A stretch of DNA of 5,245 nucleotides from Erysipelotrichaceae bacterium (GTDB taxonomy: Bacteria > Bacillota_I > Bacilli_A > Erysipelotrichales > Coprobacillaceae), in NCBI GenBank assembly GCA_021200395.1, contig JAJQGQ010000313.1, forward strand, positions 1 to 5,245, given 5' to 3'. The notes under the pieces were generated by a model. The model saw only the letters and a list, made by a program, of their open reading frames with translations, was not told the origin of the DNA and ran no database searches. The first letter of the stretch is position 1. Each line of letters opens with the position of its first letter. Made by a program: the position numbers and the translations under genes. Positions 1 through 5,245 of this stretch are shown piece after piece.

Positions 1-5
1 CAAAG

Positions 6-39
6 AAAAAGCTTCAATTCTAAGTAATTGGAGCTTTTT
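6..39 (+). terminator. Intrinsic terminator-like hairpin overlapping the GNAT ribosome-binding site
   Basis: The arms AAAAAGCTTCAATT (6-19) and AATTGGAGCTTTTT (26-39) pair over 14 positions with a single G-T wobble, around a 6-base loop (20-25). The right arm ends in five T's (35-39), as in a rho-independent terminator, so it probably ends a plus-strand gene lying left of the window. The same right arm carries GGAG (30-33), six bases before the ATG at 40. In a read-through transcript this would be the GNAT Shine-Dalgarno sequence, locked in the stem. Terminator and translational-control readings are both possible. The left flank is cut off, so the upstream gene cannot be seen. Confidence 0.65.
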
Positions 40-592
40 ATGATTAGTGAAGAATTTTTTAATAATGAAGACCATTTTTGGATTGTTAACGATTTTGACT
101 GTGGTCCTGAAGATAAACCATTAAATCTTTTTTTTACTTGAAGAAGCTGCTGATTACAACGAAGAAGGTTTAGCCAATACTTATCTTGTCTTTGATAAAG
201 ATCTAACAAAAGAAGTAATAGGTTATTACACCTTAAGAGCAAGTTCTATCGTTTATCAAGAAAAAAATTCTAAAAAATTGAAATTCATTCCTGTAGTTGA
301 ATTATCACGTTTAGCGATTGATAGACCATATCAACGTCTTGGATACGGATCAGAAATAATATTGAAACTAGTTATGGACAAAGCTATGGAAGTAAAGAAA
401 TATATTGGATGTATCGCTATATTAGTTTTCGCTGCGACAGAACATGCGCAATTATTTTATGAAAGCATCGGTTTCGAAGACATAGGCGTTTATGATGAAA
501 AAGGCAACAATACTTTTATGGTGAATGATGATGGCTTTAATGTAGGTTGCCACGTTTTGTTATTAACAATTCAATCTAACATTCAAATTTAA
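40..592 (+). pseudogene. GNAT-family N-acetyltransferase, frameshifted at a T8 run
   Basis: The gene reads from ATG 40 (GGAG at 30-33) for 33 codons and stops at TGA 139-141. The sequence from about 125 to 592 continues the same protein in the next frame. Removing one T from the eight at 128-135 gives a continuous 183-residue protein. It starts with an FDCG...LNLFLLEEA segment (residues 19-36), continues through TYLVFDKD and IGYYTLRASSI (47-70) and VVELSRLAID (85-94), and reaches the acetyl-CoA pyrophosphate-binding motif QRLGYG (Q/R-x-x-G-x-G, 98-103). It then has FYESIGF (139-145) and a GCH-containing end. Length and motif order fit standalone or TacT-like GNAT enzymes, which transfer acetyl groups from acetyl-CoA to small-molecule or aminoacyl-tRNA substrates; the substrate here is unknown. 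No antitoxin gene is visible, since the window starts 39 bases upstream. The motifs look undamaged, so the lesion is recent, phase-variable, bypassed by slippage, or an assembly error. A TTG at 278 would give only the C-terminal 104 residues and is unlikely to be a real start. Confidence 0.85.
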
Positions 593-599
593 ATCAATT

Positions 600-627
600 A
601 GATCAAAATATCTATTTTGATCTTTTT
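600..627 (+). terminator. Rho-independent terminator after the GNAT gene
   Basis: The perfect arms AGATCAAAATA (600-610) and TATTTTGATCT (613-623) are followed by a T-run (623-627), eight bases after the GNAT stop codon. It sits in the 61-bp gap between two convergent genes. On the minus strand the flank after the stem has only a weak T-tract, so it clearly serves the plus strand and perhaps, less efficiently, the pseudouridine synthase transcript. Confidence 0.85.
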
Positions 628-653
628 ATTATATTGATATGATAAAAATATTA

Positions 654-1472
654 TCATTGTTTTTTGCATTTTTGTATTGTTATTAATTGTTTTGTAACTG
701 GATGAGTAAAAGCTACCATCACACTGTCTAAATCAAAGTCACCATTATTGCCATAAAGTTCATCACCCACTAAGGGATGCCCAATAGCTGACATATGCAC
801 TCTTATTTGATGTGTTCTGCCTGTTTCTAAACGAAATCTTACAAGTGATATATTATCACTATAAGAAATACATTGATAATGCGTTATAGCTGAAACTCCA
901 CGTTTATCTATAATCCTTTTCATTTCATTATTATTTTTATATATAGGTAATGTAATTGTACCTTTATCCACTTTACCTTCTACATGTGCCTGATAAATAC
1001 GATAAATATGTTTAAAATCTCTTATCATAAGATCATGGATTTCTCGATATTTCGCTATAATCATTAAACCAGATGTATCTTTGTCTAAACGATTCACAAA
1101 GTGAATGGTTGAATGAAGATGGATTTGTTGGTAATAATTTGTAAGGATATTCGCTAATGAATGATTATAATGAGCTTTTGTTGGTAAGCAAGCAATCCCT
1201 TTTGGTTTATCTATGACAAGTATATAATCATCTTCATAGACAATTTTTAATGGATAATTATAAGGTTCCATATCATTGATTTCATCAGGATAGATGAATG
1301 TTAATACATCACCCATATGTAAATGATATCGAACAGTTTGTTCAATATTATTAACGAGTATCTTTCCATTCATTTTCACATTCTTTAAAGCATTGTGACT
1401 CATATTAAGTTCATCCCATGCATAATGATCAATTCTGATGTCATCTTTATCTACTATCCATTGTCTAATCAC
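654..1472 (-). CDS. RluA-family 23S rRNA/tRNA pseudouridine synthase (YjbO-like)
   Basis: This 272-residue protein probably isomerises specific uridines in rRNA or tRNA to pseudouridine in the cytoplasm. Residues about 12-60 resemble a degenerate S4 RNA-binding domain (LNMSHNALKNVKMNGKILVN, ending in GDVLTF). The catalytic domain follows, with VIDKPKGI (87-93), the active-site motif NRLDKDTSGL (127-136, predicted nucleophile Asp130) and the motif GRTHQIRVH (218-226) followed by HPLVGDELYG. The family often has HRLD, but Asn at the first position is known in Firmicutes and does not suggest loss of activity. The start is GTG at 1472-1470, inside the end of nadK (8-bp overlap), with GAGAG nine bases upstream, so translation is probably coupled to nadK. 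The W-x-V sequence near the N-terminus is family-like and supports this start. The exact target uridine cannot be told from sequence. The gene corresponds in context to B. subtilis yjbO. Confidence 0.93.
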   Translation of the reverse strand: MIRQWIVDKDDIRIDHYAWDELNMSHNALKNVKMNGKILVNNIEQTVRYHLHMGDVLTFIYPDEINDMEPYNYPLKIVYEDDYILVIDKPKGIACLPTKAHYNHSLANILTNYYQQIHLHSTIHFVNRLDKDTSGLMIIAKYREIHDLMIRDFKHIYRIYQAHVEGKVDKGTITLPIYKNNNEMKRIIDKRGVSAITHYQCISYSDNISLVRFRLETGRTHQIRVHMSAIGHPLVGDELYGNNGDFDLDSVMVAFTHPVTKQLITIQKCKKQ

Positions 1473-2241
1473 TTAAATATGCTCTCTTTAATCTTTGGAT
1501 ATAAGGAACATGACGATATTGAATAAATCGTGCTTTCTTATTAGATAAAACAACATCAATATGATCAGCACCCTTTAAATCAAATACCAACTGATCAACA
1601 CCAAGTATGGCTCCATTAAAATCATCAGAACGAAGTTCAATCTTATGCGTATAATCTAATATTAAAGGAGATCCTAAAGAGCGATAAGCATTATGATGAA
1701 TACCTGCTATTTCACTTAATTGCATCAACCCAGCCCCAGAATTAATCACTGCTCCACCTAATGATTTATTATAAGCTGTTGATCCTGAGGCAGTAGAAAC
1801 ACATAAGCCATTACCTCTAAAGGTTTCAAAAAAATCATGATTAATATAAACATCTATCACTTGAGAACGACGATTATTTTCTACTCTTACTTCATTTAAT
1901 GCATAATACGTATGATTATTAGCTACCAATTCCAACAAACAACGATGATATATATGATACTTATTATTTTTGACATCTTCAATAAAATCTAAATACTCAT
2001 CCTTTTGATAATCTGTTAAGAAACCTAATGTTCCTGTATGAATACCAATAAAAGATACTGATTCTAATTGATATATATATTTATGAACACTATAAAGCAT
2101 TGTTCCATCCCCACCAACACTAATGACAAGTTCTGGATTCTTTTCATCATAATCCATAATATTATCCAATTCTTGACGAATAGCACTTGAAACCTCTATA
2201 GATTTACTATCTTGTTTACATACAATAGCATATTTTTTCAT
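1465..2241 (-). CDS. nadK: NAD kinase
   Basis: This cytoplasmic enzyme phosphorylates NAD to NADP using ATP (or polyphosphate in some family members), feeding NADPH-dependent biosynthesis and redox defence. The 258-residue length matches the short Gram-positive form. Visible motifs are SVGGDGTML (41-49, GGDGT with catalytic Asp45), GTLGFLTD (70-77), the conserved LNE (115-117), and the glycine-rich STASGSTAYNKSLGGAVI (149-166). EIAGIHHNAYRSLGSPLIL (177-195) is typical of the Bacillus PpnK type. The ATG at 2241 has a strong Shine-Dalgarno sequence (GAGGTGG, complement of 2246-2252) four bases upstream. It is the first gene of a two-gene operon with the pseudouridine synthase, whose GTG start lies within its last codons. 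The same pair, yjbN-yjbO, is adjacent in B. subtilis. Confidence 0.97.
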   Translation of the reverse strand: MKKYAIVCKQDSKSIEVSSAIRQELDNIMDYDEKNPELVISVGGDGTMLYSVHKYIYQLESVSFIGIHTGTLGFLTDYQKDEYLDFIEDVKNNKYHIYHRCLLELVANNHTYYALNEVRVENNRRSQVIDVYINHDFFETFRGNGLCVSTASGSTAYNKSLGGAVINSGAGLMQLSEIAGIHHNAYRSLGSPLILDYTHKIELRSDDFNGAILGVDQLVFDLKGADHIDVVLSNKKARFIQYRHVPYIQRLKRAYLSD

Positions 2242-2258
2242 ATAACCACCTCATCAAC

Positions 2259-2286
2259 ATTATATATTAATTGAAAATTATTGCAA
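2259..2286 (-). promoter_or_regulatory. Candidate sigma-A promoter for nadK and the pseudouridine synthase
   Basis: Read on the minus strand, the -35 is TTGCAA (2286-2281, 4/6 to consensus), followed by a 16-base spacer and a perfect TATAAT -10 (2264-2259). Transcription would begin near 2252, giving a very short leader around the GAGGTGG ribosome-binding site. The -35 is the centre of a 12-bp palindrome (TTATTGCAATAA, 2278-2289) that also lies in the spacer of the opposite promoter. The AT-rich context makes chance -10 matches easy. Confidence 0.5.
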
Positions 2287-2299
2287 TAAATTATAAAAT
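2271..2299 (+). promoter_or_regulatory. Candidate sigma-A promoter for the CYTH gene
   Basis: TTGAAA (2271-2276) and TAAAAT (2294-2299) are separated by 17 bases. The -10 matches consensus at 5 of 6 positions. The predicted start of transcription near 2305 falls at the AAAGGTG ribosome-binding site (2303-2309), so the leader would be almost absent. This is a weakness of the call. The promoter overlaps the divergent nadK promoter. Confidence 0.4.
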
Positions 2300-2315
2300 A
2301 AGAAAGGTGATAAAA

Positions 2316-2897
2316 ATGAATGAACAAATCGAAATAGAATACAAAATACTTCTTACAAAAGACACTTATCAACAAATCATTAATGATTATCAAAATCAAA
2401 TAACAGATGCTTATTTACAAGTCAATGACTACTTTACACATCCACTCTTAAATGGAAAACATTTTATGTTACGCATTCGATCTAAAAAAGATAAATATGA
2501 ACTGACATTAAAAAGACCTTACCAAGGTCACCGTTTAGAAACTAATATTGATATAACTAAAGAAGAAAGAGAAAATTTCATTAATCATAAAACTATGAAC
2601 AATGAAATTATAACCATATTAGAAGAAAACAATATTCCATATCAAGAATTACAACAACTCTATTCTTTAAGTACTTATAGAACAGATATATTATTAGAAG
2701 AAGGAATGTTATCATTAGATAAAAACAATTATTTAGATAAAGAAGATTATGAATTAGAATTTGAAGTCAATGATCCTACTACTGGTTATAGTAAATTCTT
2801 AGATATTATTAAACCTTATGGTCTTCATTATACTAAAAATAATACTACCAAGGTTGTCCGTGCTATGACACGTTATAATGAATTACATGTTGATTAA
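2316..2897 (+). CDS. CYTH domain protein, YjbK-like (triphosphate tunnel metalloenzyme superfamily)
   Basis: This is a 193-residue single-domain protein. The superfamily signature E-x-E-x-K is present at the N-terminus (EIEYK, 6-10). The charged tunnel strands follow: FMLRIRSKK (50-58), KYELTLKRP (60-68), RLETNIDIT (73-81), TYRTDI (120-125), LSLDKNNYLD (132-141) and YELEFEV (145-151). Such enzymes bind a divalent metal and act on triphosphate-containing substrates; the physiological substrate of the YjbK group is not settled. The start chosen is ATG 2316, preceded by AAAGGTG (2303-2309). A longer reading from TTG 2271 has no ribosome-binding site and adds 15 residues ahead of the conserved start. 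The gene is divergent from nadK. In B. subtilis the equivalent yjbK lies in the same cluster as yjbN and yjbO, which supports the assignment. No terminator is evident before the next gene, 64 bp downstream, so some read-through is plausible. Confidence 0.9.
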   Translation: MNEQIEIEYKILLTKDTYQQIINDYQNQITDAYLQVNDYFTHPLLNGKHFMLRIRSKKDKYELTLKRPYQGHRLETNIDITKEERENFINHKTMNNEIITILEENNIPYQELQQLYSLSTYRTDILLEEGMLSLDKNNYLDKEDYELEFEVNDPTTGYSKFLDIIKPYGLHYTKNNTTKVVRAMTRYNELHVD

Positions 2898-2917
2898 TTC
2901 AATAAATATGATATACT
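2890..2917 (+). promoter_or_regulatory. Candidate extended -10 promoter for the glutamine amidotransferase gene
   Basis: The -10 TATACT (2912-2917, 5/6) is preceded by TG at 2909-2910, one base upstream, which makes an extended -10. A partial -35, TTGATT (2890-2895, 4/6), lies 16 bases upstream and overlaps the end of the CYTH coding region. The start of transcription would fall near 2924, about at the left arm of the hairpin at 2920-2948. Confidence 0.5.
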
Positions 2918-2919
2918 GA

Positions 2920-2948
2920 TATAAAATTATTAAGATGATAATTTTATA
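2920..2948 (+). repeat. Perfect 11-bp inverted repeat abutting the amidotransferase Shine-Dalgarno sequence
   Basis: The arms TATAAAATTAT (2920-2930) and ATAATTTTATA (2938-2948) are exact complements around a 7-base loop (TAAGATG, 2931-2937). The right arm runs into AAGGAGG (2948-2954). The stem is all A-T and no T-tract follows, so it is not a terminator of the CYTH gene. It could be a 5' leader hairpin, a protein-binding site near the transcription start, or chance in AT-rich DNA. Confidence 0.5.
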
Positions 2949-2961
2949 AGGAGGTATGCTG

Positions 2962-3672
2962 ATGAAGAAACCAGTTATTGGTGTTTTACCTATCATGGAT
3001 TATACTAAAGGAAATATTTGGATGCTACCAGGTTATACCGATGGTATTCAAGAAGCTGGTGGTATTCCTATAGTTTTAACATTTACGGATAAGATAGATG
3101 AACTAAGAAGACTAGTTGATACTTGCGATGGTTTCTTGTTTACCGGTGGACATGATATTAATCCAGAACTCTATCATGAGAATAAATTAGATGTGTGTGG
3201 TGAAATATCTAAGGAAAGAGATGATTTAGAAAGCTTATTGTTTTCTATAGCCTATCAGCAAGATAAGCCTATATTAGGAATATGTCGAGGTATTCAAATG
3301 ATTAATGTTTTACTTGGTGGTACATTGTACCAGGATTTGAATACACAACATATAAGTAATGTCACACATCGTCAAGGCAGACCATATGATGAAGCTATAC
3401 ATGATGTACATATCTATAAAGATACACCTCTTTATGAATTATTACATCAAGAAACAATTGGTGTCAATTCTCTTCATCATCAAGCTATCAAAGATTTATC
3501 AAGTCAATTAAAGCCTATGGCTGTTTCTCCTGATGGTCTCATCGAAGCTGTCTATGATCCTTCTAAAACATTTTTATGGGCTATACAATGGCATCCAGAA
3601 TATCTTCATTTAGTGGATGAAAAGAGTCGTCAGATATTCAAAGCATTTGTAGATGCTGCAAAGCAGGATTAA
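2962..3672 (+). CDS. Class I glutamine amidotransferase, gamma-glutamyl-GABA hydrolase (PuuD/peptidase C26) type
   Basis: This 236-residue cytoplasmic hydrolase probably cleaves gamma-glutamyl amide bonds. The best-known relative, PuuD, releases GABA from gamma-glutamyl-GABA in putrescine breakdown. The family opening KPVIGVLP (3-10) leads to FLFTGGHDINP (58-68, oxyanion region). The nucleophile elbow is LGICRGIQMINVLLGG (105-120, Cys108), then NSLHHQAI (169-176) and WAIQWHPEY (206-214) with His211 and Glu213 completing the triad. Length is normal and all three catalytic residues are present. The start ATG 2962 lies seven bases after a near-perfect AAGGAGG (2948-2954). An in-frame ATG at 2956 is only one base after it and is too close. 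No other putrescine-pathway gene is in the window, so the true substrate is uncertain; other gamma-glutamyl compounds are possible. It ends 14 bp from the convergent helicase gene. Confidence 0.92.
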   Translation: MKKPVIGVLPIMDYTKGNIWMLPGYTDGIQEAGGIPIVLTFTDKIDELRRLVDTCDGFLFTGGHDINPELYHENKLDVCGEISKERDDLESLLFSIAYQQDKPILGICRGIQMINVLLGGTLYQDLNTQHISNVTHRQGRPYDEAIHDVHIYKDTPLYELLHQETIGVNSLHHQAIKDLSSQLKPMAVSPDGLIEAVYDPSKTFLWAIQWHPEYLHLVDEKSRQIFKAFVDAAKQD

Positions 3673-3688
3673 AAAATCCTGCTTTTTT
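3661..3688 (+). terminator. Rho-independent terminator embedded in the end of the amidotransferase gene
   Basis: The perfect 10-bp arms AAGCAGGATT (3661-3670) and AATCCTGCTT (3675-3684) flank an AAAA loop and run into six T's (3683-3688). The left arm contains the last sense codons (Lys-Gln-Asp) and the first base of the TAA stop (3670-3672). The T-tract contains part of the stop codon of the convergent helicase gene (3689-3687). On the minus strand no T-run follows the stem, so termination there would be weak. Confidence 0.9.
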
Positions 3689-5231
3689 AGTAATAATCAT
3701 AGTAATCATTATAATAATGTGTATAACGTTCATTATGACATTGATTGCACATACTATATTGATAATTCCATGGTAATATTTTACCACAATATTTGCATTT
3801 TCTAGGCTGAAGTTTTGATTTTTCTAATAATTTGATAATTGATTGAGATATGTCATTTTTATTATTCATAATATCTTTTGCGTCAATACCATTAAAAAAC
3901 TTTTCATCATAATAAAATATCATATCACATATCTTATATGCTTTTTCCAATGATTCCATATTATTATAATCTATATATTGAAGATATTTATCTTTAAAAT
4001 CATTAAATTTTATATGATTTCCTTGGCAATAGTTTGTAAGCATATCAATCCATAAGTTTCTTAATAATTCATCATCTTCATCAAAAGGCATAGTTATAAA
4101 ATCATAAATAATAGATTTCACATCAATTATTTCTTCTGCATATTTAACAAGTCTTAATTCATGATCAATATTAGCTTTTTCATAATCCATATCGATTGAA
4201 ATATTTTGCCAGCGTTCTAGAATATCAGATATAGGCGCATCGATACCTATTAACGATTCAGGAAAATTGATATAAACTTTAGATATTGATGAAATTTGAC
4301 TATCCAATAATCTATATATTAATTTACGATTACCATATGAATTCACATAACCTTCATCAAACACACCATAACGACCAGCTCTACCAGCTATTTGTTTGAC
4401 CTCAATAGCTGATAATGTCTTAACACTTTCACCATTATATTTTTGTTGTTCTAAAAAAGCAATACGTTTAATTGGTAGATTCATACCCATACCAATTGCA
4501 TCAGTAGCAACTACAACATCTGTTTCACCATTAGCAAAACGTCTAGCTTCATTTTGTCTAACATCATAGGGTAAGGCACCATAAATAATACTGGCTTTCA
4601 TATTCTTATTTTTTAACTCATTAGCAACTGCATGCACACTCTTACGTGAAAAGACAATGAGGGCATCCCCTCTTTGTACACTTTTAGGGAAACCAAACGA
4701 TGTTGTTTCTTTAATAAGTTGCGTATTTCTTTCATGTCTTACAATTTCATAAGTATCATGACATACTGAAATCAACTTAATAAGAATATCCTCTGCTTGA
4801 GGAGCAGCGCATATGTGTATTTCATGAGCTCTTACACCTAGTATAGCTTTTGTCCAAAATCCACCTCTAAATTTATCTTCAAGCATTTGTGCTTCATCAA
4901 TAATAGCTATATCATACTCTTCTAATATATCTAACATCTCAATAGTCGATGATTGATATTTAGCATGATTAACTAACATACGTTCTTCACCAGTAATAAG
5001 ACTACATGAATAACCTTCATTATTTAATTTATCATATTGCTCATATGCCAATAAACGTAATGGTGCCAGATATATACCTTTATCACATTTCTTTAAAGCT
5101 TCAATGGAATCATGCGTCTTACCTGAATTCGTTTCACCAATATGTAATACAAAATGACGTTGCATCTTTCTAGCTAACGGATATAAGTCAATTATATTGT
5201 TAGGTATTGTATGAAGAATGGACTCTTCCAT
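3687..5231 (-). CDS. Suv3-like superfamily 2 RNA helicase with C-terminal zinc ribbon
   Basis: This 514-residue protein is an ATP-dependent nucleic-acid helicase most like the Suv3 family, the RNA helicase of mitochondrial RNA decay. The N-terminal LYPLARKMQRHFVLH (16-30) parallels the WYPEAR segment before motif I in Suv3. Motifs in order are Walker A GETNSGKT (32-39), Ia LAPLRLLA (55-62), II DEAQ (112-115; Suv3 has DEIQ), a CAAP segment (141-144), IV ALIVFSRKSV (190-199), YGALP (217-221), V VVATDAIGMGMNLP (240-253) and VI QIAGRAGRYG (280-289). An alpha-helical region (about 340-475) leads to a putative zinc ribbon, Cys479/Cys482 and Cys495/Cys498 (C-x2-C-x12-C-x2-C), and a tail with seven Tyr in the last 12 residues. 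RNA turnover or remodelling in the cytoplasm is inferred, not shown. ATG 5231 has AAAGG (5238-5234) only two bases upstream. The frame stays open to position 5245, so the true start may lie outside the window. Confidence 0.88.
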   Translation of the reverse strand: MEESILHTIPNNIIDLYPLARKMQRHFVLHIGETNSGKTHDSIEALKKCDKGIYLAPLRLLAYEQYDKLNNEGYSCSLITGEERMLVNHAKYQSSTIEMLDILEEYDIAIIDEAQMLEDKFRGGFWTKAILGVRAHEIHICAAPQAEDILIKLISVCHDTYEIVRHERNTQLIKETTSFGFPKSVQRGDALIVFSRKSVHAVANELKNKNMKASIIYGALPYDVRQNEARRFANGETDVVVATDAIGMGMNLPIKRIAFLEQQKYNGESVKTLSAIEVKQIAGRAGRYGVFDEGYVNSYGNRKLIYRLLDSQISSISKVYINFPESLIGIDAPISDILERWQNISIDMDYEKANIDHELRLVKYAEEIIDVKSIIYDFITMPFDEDDELLRNLWIDMLTNYCQGNHIKFNDFKDKYLQYIDYNNMESLEKAYKICDMIFYYDEKFFNGIDAKDIMNNKNDISQSIIKLLEKSKLQPRKCKYCGKILPWNYQYSMCNQCHNERYTHYYNDYYDYY

Positions 5232-5245
5232 TACCTTTATATATA

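Noticed and set aside
278..592. A separate 104-residue protein starting at TTG 278
   Set aside because: It has no ribosome-binding site and begins in the middle of the GNAT fold. The same frame extends upstream to about 125 with family-conserved sequence, so it is the tail of the frameshifted gene.
40..592. A GNAT toxin-antitoxin pair
   Set aside because: The protein resembles TacT-like toxins, but only 39 bases upstream are visible and they hold a terminator hairpin, not an antitoxin gene. The claim cannot be supported here.
639..657. A 7-bp inverted repeat at the end of the pseudouridine synthase gene as its terminator
   Set aside because: The stem is short and almost all A-T, and no T-run follows it on the minus strand. 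The stronger hairpin at 600-623 is nearby.
1083..1094. Asn instead of His in the NRLD catalytic motif as a sign of an inactive synthase
   Set aside because: The predicted nucleophile Asp130 and the GRTHQIRVH motif are intact, and NRLD occurs in active-looking Firmicute members of the family.
2271..2315. A 15-residue N-terminal extension of the CYTH protein from TTG 2271
   Set aside because: This stretch holds the candidate promoter and the AAAGGTG ribosome-binding site. ATG 2316 lies a normal distance from that site and begins just before the conserved E-x-E-x-K.
2956..2961. ATG 2956 as the start of the amidotransferase
   Set aside because: It is one base after AAGGAGG, whereas ATG 2962 is seven bases after it and begins with the family-like MKKPVIGV.
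3687..3729. The tyrosine-rich end of the helicase as a frameshifted or run-on tail
   Set aside because: It follows the cysteine module in the same frame and ends at a stop next to the convergent gene. There is no sign of an alternative end in another frame, so it is treated as real but unusual.

Overview
This is a strongly AT-rich stretch of bacterial chromosome with tightly packed genes, Shine-Dalgarno starts (AGGTGG, AAGGAGG) and short intrinsic terminators. The protein families (a YjbK-like CYTH protein, a short Gram-positive NAD kinase, an RluA-type pseudouridine synthase and a bacterial Suv3-like helicase) point to a low-GC Firmicute. The style suggests an Erysipelotrichales or related gut lineage, but that placement is an inference from sequence style, not from a search. 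I see no rRNA, tRNA, CRISPR array, insertion sequence or phage gene.

Layout, left to right. Positions 6-39 hold a hairpin with a T-tract that looks like the terminator of a gene outside the window. It also contains the ribosome-binding site of the next gene. Positions 40-592 (+) encode a GNAT acetyltransferase broken by a one-base frameshift in a run of eight T's (128-135). A terminator follows at 600-627. On the minus strand, reading leftward, nadK (2241-1465) and an RluA-family pseudouridine synthase (1472-654) overlap by 8 bp and form an operon. Divergent from them, across 74 bp with outward-facing promoters, is a YjbK-like CYTH gene (2316-2897, +). A class I glutamine amidotransferase of the PuuD/peptidase C26 type follows at 2962-3672 (+). 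It has its own extended -10 promoter and a perfect AT hairpin touching its Shine-Dalgarno sequence. Its terminator (3661-3688) begins inside its own last codons. Convergent with it, a Suv3-like RNA helicase with a C-terminal zinc ribbon occupies 5231-3687 (-). Its frame stays open to the window edge.

The CYTH, NAD kinase and pseudouridine synthase genes are the neighbours known in Bacillus subtilis as yjbK, yjbN and yjbO. There they lie on one strand with yjbL and yjbM (a small alarmone synthetase) between them. Here the set is rearranged into a divergent pair of units and the synthetase is absent from the site. Most of the window is housekeeping. The points that most deserve a second look are the GNAT frameshift, the hairpin over its start, the split yjb cluster, and the helicase with its unusual tail. 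I found no clear sign of a wholly new system.
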